From Massariosphaeria phaeospora (Eukaryota; Ascomycota; Dothideomycetes; Pleosporales), in NCBI GenBank assembly GCA_011032825.1, contig JAADJZ010000030.1:372001-436000 (forward strand): a stretch of DNA of 64,000 nt, in the 5' to 3' direction. Position numbers and translations under genes: made by a program. Under the pieces are notes generated by a model that did not search any database, was not told the DNA's origin, and saw only the letters and a list, made by a program, of their open reading frames with translations. The stretch's first letter is position 1; every line of letters begins with the position of its first letter. This document shows, one piece after another, positions 32,162 to 44,588 of this stretch.

Positions 32162-33211
32162 TCATATATCTACAATCTGGACTGCATTGCCCAGTTTCCC
32201 CGTATTACCATGCGTCTGCGCTGCATTTACCATGACGGTGCTCGGCCCCTGGCCGCCCCAGACGCGATCCCATACCAGTTCCCGCAGACCGCGGTAAACG
32301 ACGCGGACCACACTCCACCACAGCCACGGATTGAGCAGCCCATGAGTCCATTTTGACCGCGTGCTCATGCCCTGCTGGTACGCTTCGTGGCAGCGGTCCC
32401 ACCATACGACTTCCTGTCCAGCGCCCCAGTGCACGTGTCCGAAGACGTGCAGCGCGGGCTTGACGCGCTGCACCTCGGCCAGCAGGTGCTCGCAGCCGAG
32501 ACCGGAGGGAAAAGGCAGGTCCAAATGGTACTTCGGCGGCGTGTGTGTGATGAGAATGTCAGTGTCCTCGGGCACCGTCTCCGACCACGCATCCTGCCCG
32601 CGCGGATACTGGAACGCGTGGACGGCCATGGGCCCGCACGCCGGTATCTGCGGGGCGCCGTACAGCCTGAGCCGCCGGCTCTGCTTGCCCGCGAGCAGCC
32701 TCGTCTGCGTGTCCGGCGGCGCGTCTTCACCGCGCGCGTCCGGGGTGATGGAGAGGCTCAGGCGCCGGTGCTGCAGGTAGTGTACGCGCTTCCAGTCGAG
32801 CGTGCCGCGCCGCTGTTCGTCGGACAGCGACGGCCGTGTGCGCGCATCGAGATAGGTGTCGTGGTTCCCGCTGATGACGACAACCTCCTTGTGCGGCAGG
32901 GACGCGAGCCAGTCGACCTGGGCCTGGATGTCGGCCACGCTGCCCGCGTTGCTGAGGTCGCCAGCGTGGATGAGGACGTCACCGGCCGGCACGTCGGCGG
33001 GGATGAGGGTGTGCGTATCGGAAATGCATACTATGCGGACGGGCGGCGAGGCGGGCGTGGGCGGCGAGTGCAGGTAGGTGAGGAGGTGGTAGGCGTGGTG
33101 GAGGAGCAGCTTGACGGGCGCGCGCAAGAGCAGCGTCAGGAGGGGCGTGGGCTCGAAAGGGTCGGCGGCCTTGCGACGACGCCTTCCAGTAAGGGTCTCA
33201 AAGACCATCAC
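32162..33211 (-). CDS. Calcineurin-like metallophosphoesterase, MPPED-type (349 aa)
   Basis: Single-exon frame from ATG 33211. The dimetal phosphoesterase motifs are present in order: ISDTH (about 63-67), GDLSNAG (about 84), SGNHDTY (about 114-120), ITHTPPKYH (about 225) and FGHVHWG (about 256). A hydrophobic N-terminal stretch (LLTLLLRAPVKLLLHHAYHL, about 24-43) may be a membrane anchor. The combination of a short N-terminal extension with this motif spacing fits the MPPED1/MPPED2 (239AB) group common in filamentous fungi, acting on small phosphodiesters; the physiological substrate is not shown. It is convergent with the CFEM-like gene. No intron signal is needed to keep frame. Confidence 0.85.
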   Translation of the reverse strand: MMVFETLTGRRRRKAADPFEPTPLLTLLLRAPVKLLLHHAYHLLTYLHSPPTPASPPVRIVCISDTHTLIPADVPAGDVLIHAGDLSNAGSVADIQAQVDWLASLPHKEVVVISGNHDTYLDARTRPSLSDEQRRGTLDWKRVHYLQHRRLSLSITPDARGEDAPPDTQTRLLAGKQSRRLRLYGAPQIPACGPMAVHAFQYPRGQDAWSETVPEDTDILITHTPPKYHLDLPFPSGLGCEHLLAEVQRVKPALHVFGHVHWGAGQEVVWWDRCHEAYQQGMSTRSKWTHGLLNPWLWWSVVRVVYRGLRELVWDRVWGGQGPSTVMVNAAQTHGNTGKLGNAVQIVDI

Positions 33212-34164
33212 CGGCGGCAGGCTGCAGCTGTGGAACGGGAGTCGTCCATATTGCTGTAAGTCAGTGCGGCGAATTATCTAAGCTGGGTGCTGTCACCTGA
33301 CGCCCGTGTCGGGGCCATGATTGCAACACCAACACCCAACTCCACGGACTAGGTACCCAGGAAGCATGCCACAATCCCGAGATACACCCTGCCGGAGTCG
33401 CTTGTTCGATGTTGCTGCACGACAATATTAGCTGGATTGGTGAGCTGGGTGGCTGAGTCACTTGCACGCAAGCATACGTCTAGAATCGTCCGCGCTTGCC
33501 TCGAGGCACAGAGAACTGAGGTGACCCGATTGCCAGCCAACGACGACGACGCCCGTCTTGCACTTCCGCTGTTGTCTACCCTAGGCTGATCGCCAAGGTC
33601 CGGGCGTCCCGGCAGACTATTAGCAGTTGGAGAAGCTCCGAGGGCTCCTGTTATGCGACGAACCAACGGCGCTATTATCAGTCATTTCGTCCCAGCAAAG
33701 CAAAGCCGACGGCTCATAGGCGACAAAACTTTCCGTTAACAGTCCTATGAGGCTCTTCACTCTCCAGAAACAATTTCAGACTGGCCTTACACTCTTCTCA
33801 AATCGAATCAGATGATATACACATGCGCTATATCACTCGGCTCTCACTTGCCACTGAGCCAGGTCAACATGAGGCGTGCACATGCGGCCGGTGCCGTGGC
33901 AGACTCGCGCGAGCACTGTTGGTTCACAAAAATTTTCAACAACATTTGTTATCCGCCATACGGAGTACTCGGAACGTTGTTCGGTTCGTGAAAATTCAAT
34001 TGTAAGGCTAATAAGGATGCCTCCCAGTTTAGTTGTAGATGACATGCTAACAAGCGAAACAGTATAAAGTCTTTTCAAGTGTCTTTCTCCAAGCGTGTCT
34101 CTGTCTCTTATTCCGCAAAGTGTTTATTTCCACATTGTAGCACCTATTCGTTGCTCTCGATCCG
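33212..34164. promoter_or_regulatory. Divergent intergenic region
   Basis: About 950 bp between divergently transcribed metallophosphoesterase (-) and aspartic protease (+) genes. It should hold both promoters; no individual element is distinct enough to name, and no additional gene is supported. Confidence 0.45.
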
Positions 34165-35451
34165 ATGCCGCACCGCATCTATACATACGTCTTATCCATC
34201 GTTGGTTTCTTGGTTCTTTTAGGCAATACTGCCGCCATCCCTGAAGATGCCCCTCTGGTCTTTGATCTGGTCCGAATCCCGAAACCCAACGAGGGTGCTC
34301 AGAGAAGTTCTCGCAGAGCTCAAACTTTCAGCGAGGGAGCCTCATTTGGAAAGCGAGATACTCTTGTCGCAGTAGAGCAACTTCAACAGAAAGGCAATCG
34401 GATGGGCATCAAATTGAAACTCAACGGAGGGACCTACATTCTCAATCTCGATACTGGCAGTACCCCTACGTGGATCGCTCACTCCAACTTCAAATGTTTC
34501 AGTGCAGATCAAATACCTATAAGCATAGCCAAGTGTGGCATAGGACCTGATACGTACAAGGGAACCTTCATGGCGCTCGATAATTTCAGGACCGCTTATT
34601 ATGGCGGAGAGGTTGCTAGTGGAAAGATAGCAAAAGAAACTATAGAAATAGGAGGAAAGAAGGCTAAAGATGTCCAGATTGGTTTCGCGAATGAGCTCAC
34701 CTGGATTGGCGACGGCTTAACTGTGGGTGTCTTTGGTATTGGTTGGGGCATCGACAACAAAGAGAGAGAGTCATCTGTGTGGCAGAAACTCTGCGCACAA
34801 CACAAGCTGCCGATGCAGTTTACTCTTGCAATTAACCGCTACCAGGATGGAGAAGCTAATGGTGGCTCTGTAGCCTTTGGCAGCACCCTGGACGGGAAAC
34901 CCGTGACGCCGGGTAATGGTTGGACAACTGTGGATGCGGTCAGTCTAGATCGGGGGTGGCACGTCGGAAGATTTGAGTGGGCAGTTGATGTTGATGGTGC
35001 AATAACAAAAGAAGAGATTTGTGAAGAAGCGATTGTCGATTCAGGTAAGCATTGGTTCGTTCCGCGCTTTGTTCCGCGCTCCTTCTCCCTTACATAGTCA
35101 CTAAGCGTTGTAGGTGATACAATGATCCGATTGCCCAAGGAGACTGTCAATGCATTCCTTGCAGCGTGGCATCCAGATCCTAAGTGGGACGCCACCCCAA
35201 ATGCCTGGCAAGTGGACTGCACTGCTCAAGGCCCAGACGCGGTTCACGTTGAGATTGGCGGAACAAGATTCCTGCTCCCGGTAAAACACAACATCATGAT
35301 TAAAGGGACCAACGGCCGGTGTTATTTGATGATAGCCGACGCTGGCACTTTTAGCCTATCCCTCGGGCTACCGTTCATGCGCCATGTAATCATAAACCAC
35401 GATCTGAAAGAGCGCAAGATATCGTTCAAACCAAAAGTCTATACCACTTGA
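34165..35451 (+). CDS. Secreted aspartic protease, pepsin family A1 (405 aa)
   Basis: Exons 34165-35044 and 35114-35451 with a 69-nt intron (GTAAGC..GTAG). A signal peptide covers residues 1-24 (ending LLGNTAA). The first active-site motif is LNLDTGSTPTWIAH (Asp at about residue 96). The intron falls exactly inside the second active-site motif: VDSG on exon 1 and DTM on exon 2, giving VDSGDTM in place of the usual DSGTT/S. A hydrophobic-hydrophobic-Gly motif follows near the end (LSLGLPFMRHVII). The pro-segment-like region (25-75) contains a possible FGKR processing site. The length of about 400 residues matches fungal secreted A1 proteases. No GPI signal or C-terminal membrane segment is present, so secretion into the medium is expected. 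Asp after the second DSG is unusual but both catalytic Asp are kept. Confidence 0.87.
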
Positions 35452-36409
35452 TCTGACCGGATGAGCCCTTAGCTCACTGCGGCTTCTAAGTTAGCTATTT
35501 TATTGTGCGCAGCAACACTGTACTTTTCCACATTATTTACATCATCATCTTTCTTCAACACCAATATCATCATGTAAAGTGAGAGACGACAAAGAAAAGG
35601 GAAAGATGTTCCCAGTACCATGTACGCAGCTGGTTGGATTCTTGACGAGGGAGGTGACGAACGGTCTTCATAACCAACTACTCTACGACGTTAGGTTCTC
35701 GTGTTTCTGACGAGGGAGAAGTGTTGTGGCGGAATCGTCAGCAGGCATTTCGGTGCTGGAATTCCACTCCACGTTGTTGTTCCAGCTTGACCTCCGGGCG
35801 GGAACTGGTCGGCGGTTCGTGGTGGTGGTGGTAGTGGGAGCCTTGGAGGCGCATGGATCAAGTTTCTGATTAGGTAGTCACGTAGTGTCCCCTAGCGTCC
35901 ACTAGCGTCATGTGGCTGAACTGCGCCGCAGTGGCCGTGACGTGACACGCCCGACGTCGACGGTCTCGAGCCCTTCCGAACCAGGTTACAGTCCCCAACA
36001 CCCATCTCAGGAAAACTTACTTTATCCACAGCCTTAGAACGACAGCTAGTGGAAGGCGGACTACCTAGGCGTACTATTCTACGGTGCTCACTGACCGGTC
36101 ACTCGTTGGACGGCTCATTGGCCTAGGGCATGCATGATGGTAGTCTTGCCGCCGTGGAGGCTGAGCTGGGCCAGACAGCCCACCTGCACGACTTGGTGTA
36201 AAGTAGCCTCGCCGGAGAGCCTCGAGAGGATCGAGGTTAAGTAGCAGCCTGTTCCTCTCCTGTTTCTCCGGTCTTGGTTCAGCTCGTCGCGCATCGCTAC
36301 ATTTCTTTATTCCTACTCTCTGCGCCGTCTGATTTCTGTTGCTATATCTTCCGTGTTTCACTACTTCTCGTACTCTTAAAGCGAGCCCACTATCCTAGAG
36401 TTTTCCATC
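35452..36409. other. Intergenic region upstream of the HeLo gene
   Basis: About 960 bp with no supported gene. It contains two nearby TAGCGTC words (35892-35910) and several CGT/ACG-rich stretches but no convincing RNA gene. It includes the promoter of the HeLo-pseudokinase gene. Confidence 0.4.
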
Positions 36410-38523
36410 ATGGCCGAAGTCGCCATGGCGGGCGTCTCGTTGACCTTTCAGGTTTTCTCCGGTGTTGTCCAAGGCTAGTCTTCTCTCTCCCCATCCCGCT
36501 GCATTGCTCCTAACATTGCGCAGGCTACCAGCTCATCACTGATGCAAAGAACATGCCATCCGACTGCCAGTACCTGCGTGTGCGCCTAAAGACTGAGCAA
36601 TATCGACTCCTCGATTGGGCACATGTCGTCCGCCTAGAGGAGACGGACGACCACCTCCTGATCAGCAACGCGAGCAAAGGGCTGCTGCTCGACGTCTTGG
36701 ACCAACAGCGCAGACTGTTCGAGCAGTTCGGCCGCCTCGACGACAAGTACAAGAAGCTCACTAAGCCGCTGCTCGTCGAAGCCGCAGAGGAAAATGGACT
36801 CCTCCTAGACGCTCCGGCCTCCTCGCACACCGAGCCGCGAAGTCCCACTGTGGGCAGAGTGGATTCGGATTTCCAGCGGCGGTTTCCGCAGTCGGAGCGG
36901 CTGCTCGACAAGTCGCTCGCGTGGGCGAAAAAGGGCGCCGCCTTTCCGCGCAAAATGAAATGGGCCAGCTTCGACAAGGCAAAGATGGAGAACCTGGTGC
37001 TCAAACTGGCGTCCTTTAACGATTTCATGCGCGACATGCTCAACACGCATCAACTGCAAACGCTAGCTAGCAAGCAAACCCGCACTGAGTTCCAGATCAT
37101 GCAGCTCAACAGCAGCATCCAAAACCTCGTCCAGATCTTCGAGTCTGCCGCCCTGACAGCAAAGTACGATCACCGCCGCGCCCGCTACCCGACCAACCCC
37201 ATCCGCGCCTTCATGCAGGCCCGCGGCCTCGAGGACATCGATGAAGAAGATGCCGACTCGCTTGCCACCGCCAACGGGTCCCAGTCTCTCGCCTTCCTCG
37301 CCCAGTTCAAGGCGCTCAACTCGGCCATCGACGACCCCTCCGTCCTCACCGACGAATTCACCACGTCGATCCGCCTTACGCACACGGCCTCGCAGATCCG
37401 CTCCGTCGAGCTCTCCCGCGCCGACATCCACATCCTCGACGCCGAACTCCACGAACCCTCCTCGTCCAACAACATCGAAACACTCCGCGTGGAAGCCTTC
37501 TACCAGCCCCCGCGCAGCAAGAAGACGTCCGTGTGGATCGAGTGGAAGACATACGAGCCGCCGACTTTCCACTCGACGCGCGCCAACCCCAAGGTGCTCG
37601 AGCGCGTGCAGGCCCTGGCCGCTCTGCTCAAGGAAAACAACAAAGCCGAGCAGTTCCGCGCGCCGCACTGCCTGGGCTACTTCCAGGATGCGGACCCGGC
37701 CACGGGCGAAGAGCACTGCCGCTTCGGTCTAGTCTTCGAGAAGCCGGCGTCGGCACATCCGTCGACGCGCCCGATGTCACTGCACACGCTGCTCACGCTG
37801 CCCGATGTGGCCATGCCGTCGCTGACGGCGCGCATCGCCCTCATGCGGCGCCTGGCCGAGACCCTCGAGCGCCTGCACGCCGTCAACTGGCTGCACAAGG
37901 GCCTGCGCTCCGCCAACATCCTGTTCTTCTCCGACTGCGGCGCGCACGACATCCCGTATGCGGACCCCTACATCTCGGGCTTCGACTACAGCCGCCCAGC
38001 GCTCAGCGACGACATGACGGAGAAGCCGCCCGAGAACGCGGCTGCAGATATCTACCGCCACCCGCGCGTGCAGGGCGCCGGCAACCGCGACTCCATGCCT
38101 TCCACATCTACATTGACATCCACATCCACAACCGCCCCCGCCAGCGGCGGATTCAAAAAGTCGTACGACCTGTACAGCCTCGGCGTCGTGCTCCTCGAAA
38201 TCGCCTACTGGCAGCCCATCGACGCGATCCTCTCCATGGGCGACCTATCCAGCACGCGGCCCAGCACCACGATCCGCGTGCGCGGCCGCCTGCTCGACGA
38301 CTCCGACTCGGGAGAGGGCGTGCTGCCGCATGTGCGCAGCCACTTGGGGGATACGGTGGAGCGCGTGGTGCGCGCGTGTTTGGAGGGGCCCGTGGCGTTT
38401 GGGGTGGTGGCGGCGGAGGGGGAGGGGGAGGGGCCGGATGAAAGGAGGGAGGAGGTGGGGGCGAGGCTGCAGAGGGGGTTTTATGAGAGGGTTGTGAGGG
38501 AGTTGGGGGAGATGAGGGTGTGA
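36410..38523 (+). CDS. HeLo-domain pseudokinase, putative cell-death effector (687 aa)
   Basis: Exons 36410-36473 and 36524-38523. The N-terminal 210 residues match the fungal HeLo (prion-inhibition and propagation) domain: SLTFQVFSGVVQGYQLITDA then RLKTEQYRLLDWAHVVRLE. HeLo domains form membrane-targeting helical bundles in HET-S-type death proteins. The C-terminal 300 residues are kinase-like, with a regulatory DLYSLGVVLLEIAYW segment, but the HRD loop reads LHKGLRSANILFF and the DFG site reads ISGFDY, so the catalytic Asp is missing: a pseudokinase. The arrangement parallels animal MLKL (four-helix bundle plus pseudokinase). Intron 1 has to be GC-AG (CAAG|GCTAGT) to keep GVVQGYQL; a GT option four residues earlier would delete VVQG. 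Gly/Glu-rich residues precede the C-terminus. Function is inferred from architecture. Confidence 0.82.
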
Positions 38524-39712
38524 GTTGGTGGGATGGGGGTGTGGAAGGTGGAATGGGTAGGAGGGGAGGGGGAGAGTTGTTTTGACAGGTTTGGCGCTTT
38601 TGGGATAGATAGGGGTTTGCTTGCTTGCGTTGCGTTAGGTAAGGGTCATGTAGGTAGGTAGACAGCCCAGAGATCTTTTCCTTTTCGGTATCGTTAGTTG
38701 TAAAATAGAATAGAATAGAATAGCATGGCAGCAGTGTATTAGCTTTCGTTTTTGTTTAGTATATACTATACGATACATGTAAAACAGAACAATTCGCAAC
38801 TGTCTGCCTGTCTATCTATCTGTCTGTGTAATATCTATCTATCTAGGTGATCTGTTTGTCCGTCTGTATTTAGTTAGTTGCATATCCTGTTCCTTTCCTC
38901 CCTTTTCCTCCCTTTTCCTCTCTTTTCCTTTCTTTCCCTCTCTTCCTCTCTTCTTCCTTTCTTTCCTTCCCTTCCTTACTCTCTTTTCCTTCCTCCCTTT
39001 TCCTTTCCTTCCTCCCTCCCTTCCTTCCTTCCTTCATCTTTCATCTTTCCCAGGCACAAGACAAAACTAACCAACTAACTAATTCTCGCACCCACCTGAA
39101 GGGAGATAGCCCGGGGGCGTCCCGAACAGATCGAGGCTACTATCTATATTATACTACAAAATACAGAGCAAAGCAACACAACACACTTCTAGTCTACCCT
39201 ACTCTACTTCTACCAAAAAAAAGTATCAAATAAGTACCTTGCTAACCTTTTCCAAGAAGGACAGTTAGTATAACAGTCCGTCCGTCCGTCAGTCAGTCCT
39301 AAACCTCGTTCAGCGTCTCTTCTCTTCTCTTCTCTTCTCCTGTCCTATAAAATAAACCCTTAGTATTTTTCTGCGACAGCGACAGCGACAGCGACTGCAG
39401 CTATTTATTACCGCAAAAGAGAGAGAAAGAGAATGCACATTACAGATAATATCTCAAATTTTTCTACATCCATCCAACTCTGCGCTCCACGCCTTTTAAA
39501 TTTTAAAGAAAGGCAGGACCCAACAACTACCTTCCCGCATATCTATATCTGCCCCCTTTAAAACTCGCCTGAAATCCAGCTCCTCTCACTCTAATCATTA
39601 GCTTTTTCCAGATAAACCAGGGTAGTCTCCCAATCCGTTTTGCCTCGCCTTGAATGTAACGTAACTCGCCTTGAACGTAACTCCCCTCACTCCGATACCT
39701 TGTCTAGACAAA
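38524..39712. repeat. Intergenic with pyrimidine-rich microsatellites
   Basis: A long C/T-rich tract of CCTTTTCCTCCC-type units covers about 38889-39050. TCTTC repeats lie at about 39319-39339 and a GCGACA repeat at about 39373-39396. CTATCTAT/CTGTCTGT blocks are near 38800-38860. These sit between convergent genes (HeLo-pseudokinase and DAHP synthase) and no gene is supported. Confidence 0.6.
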
Positions 39713-40926
<1,214 letters not shown>

Positions 40927-42177
40927 GTCTGCGGTGGACTTGAGGTCGGGACGGATCCACGGCCGGGCTAGAACAGGGCTTTATATAGCCGCAGTGAGTG
41001 CATGCTCGTGTTGCTACATGGCTTCATGTTGGCTGACGTACGTTTGACTTGGGCGACTGCCTCTGGTCTAGGACTTGCGGTTTGGCGTATAGCCGGAGCT
41101 CTGGACGCCACGTTCGGGGCAGAGGTCGGATCGAACGAAGGGCAGGAGGGCGACCACGGGGTCAATTAAGTGTACGAGCCTGTGGAGGTGTTCTGGGATG
41201 GACGCCGACGTCGGAAGGGTCGGGTGTAAATCGTGAGTGACGGTGGGCGGGGTGGCGCGCGTCTGCAGGAGGGAGACTGCGAATTAGGCTGTTCGTGGTG
41301 GCACCGACGCTAGAGCGTTTGTTGCTCGGAGGGGAATTGAGCTGGGGCGAGGCAAAGGCAGGGTGCGCTTGTCACTCACTCACTGTTTTGTTGGCAAAGG
41401 CGGCAGACGAAGGCGAAGGCGATGATTCACAGCCGATAATTTTGCGCCGGGCCAGAGTGGGGCGGCCCTTGCCCTTGCCCGCGCTCTCGCTTTCACCGCC
41501 CGCGGGGATGCCAAGCCAACTGCACCGCCAGTCGCCAGTCGCCAGTCGCGACCGGCGTCGACGTCGTTGGTTGCAGCCGCCTGCGCCGCCGCCTGCGCCT
41601 GCGCCGTCAACCAAAACATGGCCGCGCTGTTCATCTTCAGGCGACGCCACGGCCGCGAGTTGAGTTTTGAGTTTTGAGTTTCGAGCAGCCATGCCCCTTT
41701 GCAGCCGCTGCATCTTGTCGCCAGCAGCGGCCCCGAGGTACGAGTGACGCAGCCGGCGCTGCGTGGTGATGGTTGATGTCACCGCCACACCCGCGACCAC
41801 ACCTCAAGGCGCGCCCTCACCGCACGCCCGCCGCATGCAGCGCGCCTTGTCCAACACGCGCACTCCGGGCATTGCCCCAGGTGACAGACAACAGCGCTGT
41901 ACACAAGCACCTGCGCCCGCGAGCCTCGCCGTATATCAGTGCCTGAAGCTGCACGCCCAGCCCCGGCTATCTGAAACCACACCGAGTGCCCTCTCGCGAC
42001 TTCCCCTGATCGCCCCCTTCGTGCCGCCGCTTCATTGCCCACCGCCAGCTAGAATAGCCGTTCACCAATCTGCCTGCTGTTCAGTTTCCACCTCCCTCCC
42101 TCCAGCCTGACCAAGCGTGTTGACCGCGCGGGCTGCCTAAATCACTACCGTCGTTTTACCCCAACCCAAGACCCAAC
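40927..42177. promoter_or_regulatory. Divergent promoter region, GC-rich
   Basis: About 1.25 kb between DAHP synthase (-) and a conserved unknown gene (+). Frames on both strands at 41.3-42.1 kb are Ala/Arg/Pro low-complexity mirrors and are not accepted as genes. The last 100 bp is CA/CT-rich, like a fungal 5' leader. No specific operator is identified; a Gcn4-type site would be expected for DAHP synthase but I did not find an unambiguous TGACTCA. Confidence 0.4.
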
Positions 42178-43199
42178 ATGCTGGCACTGAACAACCCACC
42201 GCCCGTGAACATGATGAAGCGCCAGAGGGGCGATGATTCCGAGCTGGATGAGGGCCGCCATCTCAAGGTTGGAAAATTCTACCCAAGGACACGTCAAATT
42301 TGCAGCTAACCACTATGTAGAAATCCCGTTCTTGGGTCGTCCCACCTCTAAATAGCACCCATGGCAGCTTTCCCTCGCCATCGAAGCTCCCTCTGCGTCC
42401 CACTCTCACACCTTCGCCTCCTCGCATTGTGCCGCACCTGGACACCATGACCCCCGCACAGTCCGAACACGCAGACTCACCGCCATCATCAATAGTAAAC
42501 GAGCCCTTTGTTTTCTCATCGCCTCGCAGAGACATGGATGTGGACATGGACATGGACATGGATGAAGACGAAGACGACTTCGATATCGTAGGCAGTCAGC
42601 CGCCCGACTCGCCTTTCGTCTCGAGCAATTTCCTCCGCCCGGCCACGCTCAACTCGGAACTCTTCGTCCCCAACTCTCCCCTCCACAGCACCGGCCGAAT
42701 ACCCACACCCATATATCCGAATTTCCAGCCCGGGGGTATGCACCACACGGGAGGAACGAACGGTCTTGGATACCCAAGCTGCGGCCTCGCCGGCGCCATG
42801 AGTAGGAACCACGGCCCCACATGGCCGCCCATCATGCAAGCACCCCCCCCATCGCGAAAACACTGCAAGCAAATGTCGGTCGACCAAAACCGCAACAACA
42901 TGCGCATGCCGTCGCCCATCTCCGAGGACGAAGACCTGCCCGACACGCCCACGGCTCTCACCCAATCGCAGCTCTCGCGTCTTAGTGTGACATCGCATAC
43001 GCCGTCCGACCACATGGACGTCGGATTCGGCTGCGCCGACGAGACGCCCGCTTCGCCCCTCAACGTGCCGCCGACGCCCACGGGCCGCAAGCGCAGCGGC
43101 GCATTCACGGGCAAGGGCCGCTTCAGCATGGGGTACCGCGACGACTGCGACAAGTGCAGGCAGCGGGTTCCGGGCCACTACTCGCACTTCCTGCCGTAA
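42178..43199 (+). CDS. Conserved fungal protein of unknown function with C-terminal CxxC/H motif (322 aa)
   Basis: Exons 42178-42267 and 42321-43199, 53-nt intron (GTTGGA..GCTAAC..GTAG). The N-terminus begins MLALNNPPPVNMMKRQRGDD with a Lys/Arg patch. Most of the chain is disordered and rich in Ser-Pro/Thr-Pro sites (e.g. SPISEDEDLPDTPTALTQS), with an Asp/Met repeat DMDVDMDMDMDEDEDD at about residue 100. The last 45 residues look conserved and ordered: RKRSGAFTGKGRFSMGYRDD followed by CDKCRQRVPGHYSHFLP, whose two Cys and two His could bind zinc. The many proline-directed sites suggest a CDK/MAPK-regulated protein, and the basic patches a nuclear one. I cannot name the family. Function unknown. 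Confidence 0.72.
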
Positions 43200-43730
43200 C
43201 GCTGCCCTTGCCCCCTCTCTCTCTCTCTTTACTTTGCACATACGTTTGCGTTTTTTATACATATTGACTGGCTGCGCCAGTACCAGAGACAAGGAACCGA
43301 TCCGGCGGATCATGAGCGTGCGCGATTGGGAGGGTATCGATTCGCGCATCGACGGATAGCCTGCGCTTTTCAAACGTCGGCGTCGTACAGGGCAGTCTAT
43401 TGTGGGATAGGATGGCGTGCCACATGTGCGACGGGACGGCGGACTTTGGATGAAGAATTAAGAGGGATACGACTTATGCATTATTGATTTTTGGGGGCAC
43501 AGGGGCGCGGCGCAGTTGGGACTTGGAGGCTGCTTGTGATATTCTTTGTCTGGGCTTATGTATATCATGGCATTGGGCGTGATGGTGGTGGTGAATTGTT
43601 TATTGGGAAGCGGTTGGTTGATTGACGGTAGGTGTTTACCACTGCAACTACTACATAGAAGGCATCGTTCTGCAAAGATTCAGTATCGTTTCTGTTAACG
43701 TAAACCACCAGTAACCCGGCCACAAATGCC
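43200..43730. other. 3' region of the unknown gene
   Basis: Begins with a CT microsatellite (43216-43229). No gene is supported. Composition changes to AT-rich repeat DNA at about 43740. Confidence 0.4.
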
Positions 43731-43739
43731 AAGACTACG

Positions 43740-44070
43740 AATACCAACTACTTCGCTAGCACCTCTAACTCTCTCTACCTCTATCTACTCCTTTGCAGTA
43801 TCTGACATAATAAACTGCGTACTTGCTTCTAACTTTAACAACTCGTCTGCAGCCTTTGTGCAGCTTTTTACGTTGTAGCTAGTCTCTCTGCAGTTACCGC
43901 AGCGTTGGCTACTACTACTACTACAAGACTTTTTTGTAAGCTGCACTGTCAAGGACGTTGCTAGACTAACCTGCGACGCTCTTTTACTATACTTGATAGT
44001 GCTACCAGTCTAGAGGCGCTTCCTTTTACGCGATTTGCGCTTAGTTATTAACGTTGTATAAAACAGAACA
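43740..44070 (-). pseudogene. Solo pogo-type transposase C-terminal fragment (zinc-knuckle end)
   Basis: Minus-strand translation across about 43905-43850 gives QRCGNCRETSYNVKSCTKAA, the CCHC-type knuckle that ends pogo-type transposases in this window (compare 6178-6220 and 7058-7100). Here the His is Tyr, as expected from CAC to TAC. Upstream codons are Lys/Arg-rich as in the other copies, with in-frame stops. Neither TIRs nor the DDE core are present, so it is a truncated relic within the gene-rich part. Confidence 0.6.
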
Positions 44071-44588
44071 GAACAGAATTTTCAGAACAGATATACAAAT
44101 TGTGATGTGAATAGCTAAGCTTTAGCTTCTCGCCAAACAACATCTAACTTGAAATGCGAGCAGCTCAACTCTACTGTACTCTGCTATACTCTGCGCTTGC
44201 TAGAACTCTTTCAACAGACTAGAATTCCTAGAAACAGATGTGTTAACTTGCGACAGAAAAAGCTGGACGCTGCAAAGGCTAGAAAAGCCTAGAAAAGGGT
44301 ATCAAACTGTAGTTGTATTTAGTGTGGGGTAGAGCAAGCACAGAACTTTATCTATCTATCTACATGGGAAGCCTTATAGTATAGTATAGTATAGCACAGC
44401 CACTACTGCGTCTCCTTTTTTCTGCCTCGTCTATTCGTACTTTAAAGCGACGGTTTTCTCGCAAGGAAAAAGCTGTTTTGAAGGCGGAAGGTAGAAGGCT
44501 GTACTATTTGCTTTGCTTTGCTTCACCTTGCGTTGCTTTTACCTTGCCTTGCTCCGCTTGTCTAAGAACCTGTTCAAACCCTCTCACC
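44071..44588. other. AT-rich spacer upstream of the F-box-like pseudogene
   Basis: No gene. It includes short repeats (ATAGTATAGTATAGTATAG at about 44377-44395; CAGAACAGAACAG near 44065) and ends in a TTGCTTTGC/TTGCCTTGC repeat just before the pseudogene ATG. Confidence 0.4.

Noticed and set aside
41295..42110. Frames of about 115-140 codons between DAHP synthase and the unknown gene
   Set aside because: Ala/Arg/Pro-rich on both strands, no start context or conserved features; treated as promoter DNA.
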